Below are positions 47,781 to 59,700 of a stretch of 64,000 nt of DNA, in pieces. Position numbers and translations under genes: made by a program. Position 1 is the first letter of the stretch; each line of letters begins with the position of its first letter. The notes below the pieces were generated by a model. That model did not search any database and was not told where the DNA came from. It saw only the letters and a program-made list of their open reading frames with translations. This DNA comes from Saxidomus purpurata (Eukaryota > Mollusca > Bivalvia > Venerida > Veneridae), in assembly GCA_022818135.1 (NCBI GenBank), contig JAFMSR010000007.1, positions 23,811,846 to 23,875,845 on the forward strand, in the 5' to 3' direction.

Positions 47781-50700
47781 CTGAAAATAGAAATTCAGGA
47801 TCAAAATAAATTCAACTGTGTACTTTATAATTAGATATCCAAATTAAACATTAACTAAATTAACATAAATATTTCTGCAACGTTCAGCCAGAATAAACAT
47901 GCAGTCTGATCATGATCTGCACTGTTCACTATTTCAATCGTAATTTTCAGTGTGCATCCCTATCAACAATCAATGGTACTGTCCAACACACAGACAAGTC
48001 CATTTTAGACGGTTTAGCATGGTAAGGGTTAATTATTTATTTAGTGACTAGTAGGTATTTGAACAGAACTAAAATTACAGCAAATGAGGCAAGTATTTGG
48101 TATTATGTTTGATGCACTTTCTCTTGTATTCTGGTGCATATGTCATGTACATATTAATAGAATTTGTTACAGAATTTTTATGTGCAGCTAAAATACAGTG
48201 ATTAGCATGCTTGACCAGTGTCCCCAAGACCCAGTCTTTAAATTTTTTAGGTGGCAGTCAATATTTTTGTGACAACTCTAGTTAATTCAAAGTGAAAAAC
48301 GATGTTGTACTGGGTGACTTTTGACCTTTCATAACCTTACAATTTGCTGTAAAATATACTTGTCTGTGTTTGTGAAAGTAGATATTTGTAATGAGCTGAT
48401 ACTTAGAAATTTACTCTTGAAAAAGTCTTGATACAGTGTGGAACACTCTATAATTCTAAACCTGGTGAGTAAGAATACAAATCATTAAATTGCTAAAATA
48501 AAAACAGTGCAAAATGTTCAGCTTTCAGCATGGAAGAGTTCAGAAACTATAATTATACCTTCTGCTTCAACAACTTTAGCGTCTGGATATTGTAGCTGAC
48601 TGTGTATCCTTGGTGATGATACAGCATCCTCCAAGGTCATATCAAAGGTCAGATTGTTCAACAGTGTCTGGGCAATACCTGTAATCAAACAAAAGTAGGA
48701 ATTTATTGTAACAAGTGTCCCAAGTTGATATTTTTTATAATAATCGAAACACTAACACCTCTGTATATAAGCAAAAGCAATTTTGCCCTCTTAATCTGAC
48801 CCCTTGACCTCTGCATCAGATTGTCAATGTTCTTACATCAGGGGTTAAGTTGCTAGGGAAGCTTTAAATCCATCAATAAGATGTTACTGTAAATCTTATT
48901 AATATTTGTGATGATTTAATTTTCGCTATTTGTTTGAAAAAGGATTTACCTGTTACCAACAATAAAACTCTAAAATACATACATCACATCTAGCAACTGA
49001 TCTGAGGAAAGAATTGAGAAGTTTACCTGTTATAATCCTAGAACCATTGGCTCCACCACACACCATACGTAGACCACATAGATGTCCTGTCTCATATACC
49101 ACGGTTGGTGACATACTTGACAATGGTCGCTTTCCAGGGAATATTTCATTCTATGCAAAAGAAAATGAGATAAAAAGTTTATTAAGGTAGCCGCAACATT
49201 TCTTTGAAATCTTAACACCAAAAAATGGTGCATTACTTGTCTATTATATGTATGCTTATAAAGTATGTTAAAATACACATTTTCAAAACAGCTTTTCAAG
49301 CTATACCCTTCCATTAGCAACTGATTTTGCCTTGGAAGTTTAAATGTGCTAAATGCTTAAGTATTGTCTGAAACAAATGGACAATTATTTTGAAAATGCT
49401 CACTTTTACGCTGGTCGTAGCAAATAATTCTGCTTTTTTGACCAGTGCAGCTCATTATAAGCTGCCAATTTGATCATAGTCAGTAAATACTGATACAAGT
49501 GCCAAGACAACTACATCCTAACCCTTTGATTGATGTCAAGCTAAATAACATCTAAAACATGAATAATAGAATCTTTAGAAGTATAACTTAACCTAAAAGC
49601 TTCAGCTATGCATTCAAGTCATTATCGATAAAATCAGCGGTTTAAAATATGCTGCAGTACAGTTAACCATTCAATAATCTATGTAGAGTTCTTTAAAATT
49701 GTACTTATTTATCATTTTACATTCATTGAAAACATAATCTGTGTTTTGAGAATATAATCTGCTCAATGTAAGGTATGTCCCTTTAAACATTTTGGTTAAA
49801 ACTAAAATACTAATATTTTACTTCTTCCTTTCATTTTATTCTTACGTGAATATTTGCTTCATTTATAAATAAGCACTTTTGAAGACAAAAGGTATATACC
49901 AGAACACTTCCTTCGCCTGGTTTGTTGAAGTCTGCCATTTCATTGTTAAGCAGTATTCCTGTTTCTGTGAGCAACATACTTCCAAACCATCCATTAATTG
50001 TTCTAAAAATAGAAAAAAATACATACAGTGAACTCTGTTATATAACAAACTTGTATTTAAATTTGTTCCTTATATCTGGGGAATATTGGGTCCAGCTAAA
50101 TATTTCTGAGTTTACTGTACATTACTATTGTACATGTAGTCTATATCGGAGTCAGTTGTTTTATTCTTAGACTAATGGTTTAATGCCTATTTCAAACAGT
50201 TTATTAGTTATTTACAGTAAGACAGTTTACCTAACCATTGTTTGTGGAACGGATCAGTGCTAAAACTCCATCCTCTACAAGACATTGCTAACTTTCTCAC
50301 AGTCATATAGAGGTACATGTAGCAGGGTATAAACCCATGAACCTAAAACAGTGAGTGGTTACAGTGATTTCAAGTTTGCATCACTCTAACCACTCAATGA
50401 AAGATATGGTCTGCTTGGGTGTGCAGGGTGATCCAAGTCCATACTTGTAACAATGGTTTAAGTTTTTTTTTTCTGCAGAGAGACTGATAAAATCACTTAC
50501 GTTGTTACAGACACCATGATTTCAGCGGTATCAATAACAGATATATGGGCGGTTCCCTTGTCTTCAGGCAGTCCAATCAGCTTAGTGTAGAAGCCGGCAT
50601 CCATTGTCATATTGGTTGTCTTGTTACGTAACCTTGTAGCCTCTTCTTTACTGTAACAGGTAAATATTTATTGTTAAACAACAGCAAGAAACAACTCCTA

Positions 50701-53700
50701 CACATACTCCTTGGCACTGACTATTGTACTCTAAGCTTAAACTGCACGCATTGTGGTGATGGTGCACTTAATTTTGTTTATCTATGCAATGTAATAAACC
50801 ATTTATTTACTAATTTCTTATCTATAGCTTCAACCTTAGCCAGATGAAATTCACAGTATTACAATGGTTAACCTTGTAAGTCATAGCTGAGACATTTTGA
50901 ACCTTTAACTCCTTTCAACACAGGAGATCTGTTCTACATTTTATCTTGCATACAATTAACTTTTGATCACATCATGCACAGGAGGCTGCCTGAATCTTAC
51001 TTTTTAGGTTTTTTTCTAAACACCATTTGCACAGATATATAGACGGTTCATATGATATACTTCAAACTTAAATTATACATATTGCAGAGTATGTTGTGTA
51101 TGTACCACCAATTATTTACTAAACCACGTCTTTTTCTACCTGCTAAAAAACATTCACTTAAGTTACCATATTATTAAATATATGGCCATAGTTGTTTCCT
51201 TTTTCTTACTTTTTAGTCAAAGTTATTTGATGCTAGTTGGCAGATATGTTGCCATTTAAGATATAGTAATACAAATTGATAATGGTGTTTTCACTGACCT
51301 GATCATAACCTTGGTTGAATTTTCTATGGATTGGGTATTGAACTTTGGGTCCCCAAGTAGCTCTTTCTGTGCATATCCAAACTTGAATGCTTCAAGTATC
51401 CTGTGGTATGACATATCATCCTGTTTGAGCTTGTACGACTCCAGAAAGTTGAGAATTGACAAGAGGACCGGTCCACTTCCTGGTGCTGGTACAGACTCAA
51501 CTGTATAACCTGATTGGTAAACAAATTCATAAAGCAATCACAGGTACATCTTTTTTACCATTTAGGTATAACACCTATTGCAACAATGTTTCAGTTATGT
51601 ACAGACGGGTGGTTTACCTAATCACTGTTCCGGGGAAGAACCGGCGACAGATTTGAAATAATGGAGATGTTTTAAACAAGAAATTTAACTAGGATGTTGT
51701 CCAATGAAATATTATGCACCATAACAATGAAATATCAAGAAAGTGTTTCAAACCTGATGTGAACAGACTTTTTGTTAGCTTCAATGAATGTTTAAGTATA
51801 GTTCATAATTTAACATCAAAAGTTCTTATTTTCGCTACTTGTGACATTTTCCTATAGTTGCACACTCAGTGCTATATACACGTATCTCAGTCTGTCATTG
51901 AAACAATCAATTATCCTGCAAGTAGAGCACTAAATTCTGTAACATTACATTATGACTTCATGAATAAGATGTCATTTATTGGAATATCATTGCATATACA
52001 TACCATGGTATGTTGTCTTTACCACATCCCTAACTTCTACTTTGTAATTAGCCAAGTCATCGTTTGAAAGAGTACCTGGTGTAGCTGCATTACTTATCTG
52101 AAGAATAGATAGAGGGTACTCTCAATGTGACAACAGTTTAAAATAGTACCAGGACAGTTTCGTTTAAACATGTATATTTCACATTCTAACATGCCTCAGG
52201 ATTCTGTAAAAAGGTTCCTAGAACACAATGAGAGAAAAAAAAATGTTTTGTTTTAGCATCAAGTACACAGCAACAATATGGTAACAGATGAATGAATGAA
52301 AAAAAATAAAATTGAATGAATGAATGAATGAAAACCAATGGATTGCTACGCAAACTAAACAAAGTCTACCCACCACACCTCATACGATCTCATAAGTAGA
52401 TTGTTTACCATCATTTTAACCCGTGTTCATACTCTAAGGAAGTGAGAAAAATAATTGGTACCTCTTTGACAATACTGTCAGCAATACTGCCTTGGTAGAA
52501 ACTCTCCGAACCTTTCGTAGCAATCTCTTCAAGGGTTTGGGCAAGATCAGCTCTCACAATGGTATCGCCCTCCTTCTTAAAGGTATTGTCCGAGTTCATA
52601 TAAAAAGGAGCAAGCCTTGACAGCAGGAATTTATCTTTTCTAAACTTTGGGCTTTTGAAGACAAAATCTACAAGTATATGTGTAAAATTATTTCATGTGA
52701 CACTTGCTTCTGAAAACAGTTTACCTGTATCTGAAGACTTTTTCCTTGGACTAGTTTATAATTATTTATACCAATTTATCCTAATTTATTTTAGCTCGAT
52801 TGTGAAGAAAGCTTGAAGCTTATCGAGTCACTCTCGAGTCCACTTCCTTGAAAAATCGGTTCTGGTGCCATATGAGGAGGTACAGTTGTGACCCCCAGTG
52901 GGGCTCAAACCCGCAACCTCAGGGATGGACTGTTGCAGTTATTTATAGTCAAGCAGTTTACCTAGTAATTATTCCTGAATAAATGACTAGCACATGATTG
53001 CCATCCTCTGCTAGAAACTGCTAACTATGTAACGTGCAGAATTAGGTAGACAGTAAGGCTCATACCCATGCCTTCAATCAGTGAGACACTTAGTAATTAC
53101 AAGTCAGCAACCTCAGCCACTGGACCACAGACAAAGACCATACCTCAAAATTATCTGAGTCCAGCTGCCCTTAAAGTCAAAACCAATATTTTCACATTCA
53201 TAGAGTCTTTGTAACAAGAACACAAAGACGTGACTCGATCGTGGAATACTACTACAAACAAATACAAAAGGTAAAATGGTACCCAGTTTGCCAGTGACGG
53301 AGAAACCAACAGCATTGATTCAGATCAGGCTTTGAGCATGGAGAATTGTTTATTACCACTGGGCCAGATATGTTTTTCACCCAGCAATGCTCATTATACC
53401 ATTTTTGTGTGCATTTTTTCTTTGACTGTTAATCTAAAAGTCATTCACCTTGTCTGGAGTGGTTATGTCTTTAATTTTCTGGGTTTTTTTGCAAACATGT
53501 ACAGAATTAATGTATCTTTAACTTGGAAATTTATTTGACTTAAATAGCAGACAAATTAAACTTGAAAATAGCTTTTGAAAACTCAATTTGAGCATTTTAA
53601 CTTTAGACAACAAACATATTACTGGTACAAATTTTTCAAACTGCAATTCAAGATCAGCATGTTGAATCAATCTAGAAATTTATTTCTTGCACACTTGATC

Positions 53701-56700
53701 GGCATTTCAAGTAATTTTATCCATGTTCGAAAAATCAGTCTAAAACCCCTTTGCAAGACAACTCTTGTAAATTACTTGTGAGTTAATGTTATAAATATGG
53801 TGACCTCACTTACCGAAAAATAGCATCCGATCGTCGTTTGTTTATATACATAATTTTCCTAAGTTTGTATTTAGAAATCTATTTCAAAGTGCATGACCGT
53901 AATGAAGAAAACAGAGCCTCGTTCCCACCAAAACAGTTACCATCGGTGACAGATATTTCCATCTGAACCACATACTCAAGACAGAAACTAATAATCTACC
54001 TGTATGTCCTGTCATCTCGAAGCCTTTCTTTGCAATTTCTGCTGCAGGATCTACCACTGACTTCCATGGCAACCTTAACATAAAAAGTTAAATTCCTGAA
54101 TCACATTGTTAAGAAGAGATGTTTTTAAAACATGTATGCCCCCCTGACTGCAGTCAATTAGCCAATATCAAACCTACCTACTAAGTTTGAGGACACTAGG
54201 CCAAAGCCTACTAAAGTTATGGATTGGACCAGTTTTTTTCTGTTGAAGGTCACTGTAACCATTTCCTTTGACCTCAAAATCAATAGGGTCATCTACTGGT
54301 CATGACTTACATAACTACAAAGTTTGAGGATACCAGGCCAATGCATTCTCTAGATATTGTTCGAACAAGTTTTTTTCTGTTGAAGGTCACTGTGACCTTG
54401 ACCTTTGACCTAAAAATTCTTTGGGGTCATCTACTTGTCATGACCAACCAACCTATCAAGTTTGAGGAACCTATGCCAAATCATTCTCTAGTTATTGATA
54501 AGGTTAGTCCTACCTACAGACGACTGACATGTGCAAACCAATATGTAGAGAATATTTGTTTGTTTTGAGTGGATATGGAATATTTCTCATCGCGAAGTGA
54601 TACAATTGTAACATTTTCACGAGCACAAATCCGGAGTTAAAATGTGAAAAATGAATCACTTCTCGAGGAGATATTTTCCATATCCACTCAAAACAAACAA
54701 ATTTTCTTTTTATTTTATGCTAACTATTAAAACAAAAGATATGCACCACTGTAAAAAGTAGTTTCGGCAGACCTATATCACCTACACTGTCTGTGACTGA
54801 TATGATCTCTAAATCATCACTCTATATTTCACTGATATAACACAGTATTTCATTAATCAGCATAAAATAAGCCCCTCTCACTTCAGTTTTGGGGCATAAA
54901 CATTATTAAACCATGTTTTATTCCATGTAGTCTTTGGACAGTAATGCTGTATGCATAGCGGTACTTAGTGAGCAAATGTTTGAAACAAACTGTACGAAAT
55001 GTAAGAAATATCCGTAAGAAAAAAGACGTTGCAACAGAATTCAATTTAACCTTTTTAATTTTACACTTTTGACTCAAATTCTTGCAGCATACTATTCTTG
55101 CTACTCTGACTGGCACGGAGAGAAGGGATTGCTAAGGTCAAGGCAAAATTGTGCCGACTGAATTATAACAAGTATTCTCTTGAATCAGTGTTCTAAATCA
55201 TGTAAATTCCCTGGTTACACATTTAATTTCTAAAACATCTGTAAGCACTGTATAATGGTTACAGTTTGCACATAGTTCACTGCACTTCTTCTGGATAAAT
55301 CAACACTACATGCAGGTGACCCTCCACAAAAAGACATGCCAGTACACCTGTACTTACTTTCCATATTTCTTGTGGGCTTGCTCCATTCCTTTCAGTTCAC
55401 CAGGCACTGCAACAGCTGGTCCACCCTTGATACAAAACAGAGAAACTCAATTCATTGAATTATTCGAAATACATATTTTGTATTAACATAGCATGTATTA
55501 ACAACTTTTTAATAAACTTAATTTTAGCTACATTTTGGAAAGAACTTGTCAGTGACCTCTCAACCTTCTTTGATGACTTTTTTTTAATATTGAGAAGTTT
55601 GAATGATTTACATTGAAAACATATCAATCAGACGAGCATGCTCCAAAAAGAACTCCTAGAAAGCTGATCCAAGACAATCAAGTGACACATCACAGACAGA
55701 CTATAGACAGACTATTTCATAGAAAATTTTACAGAGAGCCATCATGGCGCAGTGGTAGTGCTTTCGCCTCAAGATTGGAGGGTCCAAGGTTCAATCCCAC
55801 TCAATGCCATGGTAGTAATGTGCTTAGGCAAGACACAAACAAGTCCATACTTTCTCTCTCTCTTAGAGATTGGTTCCATTAGGAAGTAATTTCAAGAGCA
55901 ATCATTCTAAGTTCTTGTTTTGCAATCGAAAATAAATAAACATGTATAAATTATAACTATGAAATTTATCTTAAGGAAATGAAGAAACCTACAAACGCCA
56001 TCCTGGTGTCATCAGCCTTGTATATGGAAGACTTGACTGCAGCAGGGGCCGTCTCCCTGAAGTCAAATACTTCAGACTTTTCCACTTTATGATCATGCAC
56101 AAGCATGAAACCACCCCTGAAAATTTAACCATACAAAACTCTCTGTAATATATTCTGATGCAAATCACATCTTTTTTCCTACTGCAATGCATGTACTTTT
56201 ATCAGTGCATAATGCATATCTACCAGTAATAGAAAAAAACTCATCATATGTATAAAATTCATCTCATAAACTTTATAACTAAATCTACAATATCAAAAAC
56301 CAACCTACCCTCCAAGTCCAGAGCTCTCCGCATTTATTACACCCATACAAAACATAGCTGCCACTGCGGCATCAACAGCATTACCTCCCTTTTCTAGCAT
56401 GGACAGTCCAATGTCAGAACATTTCTTTATGCCAGTGGACACTGCAGCATTTGCTCCAATCTGCCAATGAAACATATTTTTGTAAGATGAACAGGCTAAA
56501 AAATTGTCTAAAAATAAGATGAACTTGTAAGAAATACATGTACACGTAGTTCTAAAAATACAACCGAAGTTGCTTCTGACGGCAGTTTGCTGCTTAAAAA
56601 TACGGGTGAGTATATCTTCAATCTGATTGCAATACAGCTGAATCTATGTTAGTGTTCACTTCAGTTAAGCCGCCATCTATCTAAGGCAGTCAAGACTGAA

Positions 56701-59700
56701 ACACCCCAATGGACCATTCTATATTACATACTCCTGTACATAGCAGCCACAATGCAGCTTGTCCAGAGCTTGGTTATCTTATAGTTCCTCAAACTATTCT
56801 CCTATGGAAATCTTCAGATTTTTCCTTTATACCGGTATGTCTGTAACCACAAGGCTTGGACAATGATGACCATAGAGACAAATAATCGACAAACTTTAGA
56901 GCACCACTTGACAATACAACAAATAAATTATTTAACCCCTTGGCCTTGCAGTTTAGCAATTTCAAATCAGCAAATTTAGCCAGTCCATTACATAGGTGGG
57001 TTTGCAATGTTTACAGAAAACAGTGTTACCTGTGGAGGTCCAAGGTAGATAGACAAAATCAGAGCTATTGTAATGATAACAGAGAACACAAATGCTCCAA
57101 TCACTATGATCCTTAGTCCCCTACTCTGGTCCTGTAACCTGCAACAACATAAAGTATACGTAGTTAACAACAAACATCATTTTTGTGATAAATGTTAATG
57201 TTACATTCTTGTGAAAGAGGCCATACACGTACACTCCCAATCCTTGTGTATGATGAAAAAGATATCTAAACTAAATGTATGTCTGGTGTTACATGTATTA
57301 AGTGAACAACCAATGTTTTTTAATGAGATTTATTGTCCATTTCTGCTATGTACAGGCATGCAGTTCACTTGACACTGTTTCTAGGAAGAGCCAGTGCTAC
57401 ACTTGCCATCTAAATAGAAAAGTAAACAAAACCATAAAAATGTTTGTAGGTCAAGTGAAAAGATAATTGAAATGATTTAACCCTATTTATGCGAAATAAA
57501 GAAACTCGTATAGTACAGTTACCAATGCTCAATGAGTTCAATGCTCGACCAATTCTTTTTTCACCTGTGATTAATCATGAATTTAAGCATGAAACTTCAG
57601 TTATTTGCAATGTGTTCATTTCATTTTCACTCATGAGTGTTAAAGCTGCTCGCTCTCAGATTTTGATAAAAAGAAAAACGTTTTTCAAACTGCATGAAAA
57701 TAACAAATTTTAGAACATATAGTAGTCATATGAAAAGGCTCCAGTATAAATTCCTGTCACGTTTCTCTGTAAATTTCAAATAATACGCTACAAAAAAATA
57801 TAGCATTGCAAACGCTTTTGAAATTCCAATATAAACATATAGTGTAGCAGTGCTGTAAAACCAACATTTTGAATTGATTTCTGTACACTCCTACCTAGAT
57901 TTTTGCTTATATTTGATTCTAGCCTTAAATTTTATATAAATTATGTATCAGTATGTCAATTTAAATAAAAAAAGTCAACGGCAACTGAGAGCGAGCAGCT
58001 TTAAGGGGAAAGCAGTAACAGTCTTAAATACAGCATGCTTATTGTAAGCAGGGTCCGTATATTACATGTAATATACGGACCCTGTTGTAAGACTTCCTTT
58101 CAAAATTATGGGACAAGATCAAGGACGTATACAATTAACACTGTACATACACTGCTTTTCCCGCTTCAAGAACTTTCTTTGGTTTCTTCAATGGATTATG
58201 ATCAGAGTGTACTGGGCTGCTGGCATCACTGACTGACATGGATCGTACATTACCATCATTGTCTAGCAACTCTACTTTATCACCTGTAAATACATTTATA
58301 CAATTTGCAAGTTTTCTATGGAACTGCTTGTTGTCCCTTAAAACTAGTATAAGTTTACAACAATCACTTCTATGCGTAAATTTGATAAAATCCTTAACAA
58401 GTACCTTTTTCCCTTACCTTTCTAATTTTTTTTAACAAATTCATCAATCTTTCAATTTAGGCACTATCATTATTGATTTGGACCTATAGAATCATGGAGA
58501 CAGTAATAACAACAATGATACTTTTATGTATTTTGTTTGCAAATCAGTATCAACCAAAATTAAATAATTTCCGACAATGTTGCAGTTTTTTTCTGTTGTT
58601 TTTTTTTGGTTGTTTATAAGTTTCAGGCGACCCTGGGACTTCTCCCTGGGTGAGCTTGCCAAGAGACCTGTACAAGAGAGACAGATGCAGATACAAGGGA
58701 ATCCGGTTTCCAGACTCTAGCTCATTTTACAAATAAACCCCTTGGTTCTTTTACATGCACCGTGTATAGCAACGATACACATGAGATTACCTCTGGGTTT
58801 CTAACCAGTACATCTCTTGATGGGTGGGTCTTTTTCTTACATTTGTATTGAAAACAAAATTCACTGATTGATTGTCTCCATCATTATAAAAGAATGAAAA
58901 AAAAACCCAAAACAGTTTGACAATGTGAACATATGTAGACAAATAATGGCTATAACAAGAGCTGTCCATAAGACAGCACGCTCGACTATTGTGGGTGTTT
59001 GCTAATAAAACAAAACTTTTATCAGTATAATAGCAAAACAAAATTCTGCTAACTATTAAGTATAAACTAGGAAAGTTGAATCATAAAAAAAGTCAAAATC
59101 TATAACTATAGATTTAATTTTTGGTAAATTAATTGTTTGATACAAAATTTACCCTGAACACTATTGCAAGGTTTGATATAACTACCATAAGTGGTTACTG
59201 TGATATGTGCATGATAGTACCTTGCATGCAAAACTTTACCAAATTTTCAAAGTCAAACAAGGTCCATAATTTGCACTAAATTTAAACAAGAGTTATCTGT
59301 CTTGACTGTGTGACCCCTCTTAAGACATTAAAAAAGTTTCAAGTCAATATCATAAGTGGTTACTGAGATATGTGCATGATAGTACCTAGCAGGCAAAACT
59401 TTACCAAATTTTCAAAGTCAAACAAGGGCCATAATTAGTACTAAATTTATACAAGAGTTATCTGACTTGACTGTGTGACACCCCTAGAGACATTAACGAA
59501 GTTTCAAGTCAATATCATAAGTGGTTACTGAGATATGTGCATGATAGTACCTAGCAGGCAAAACTTTAACCAAATTTTCAAAGTCAAACAAGGGCCATAA
59601 TTAGTACTTAATTTTTTCAAGAGGTATACCGGGTATGCCTTGATTGTATGACACCCCTAAAGACATGAACAAAGTTTCAAGTCAATATTATAAGTGGTTA

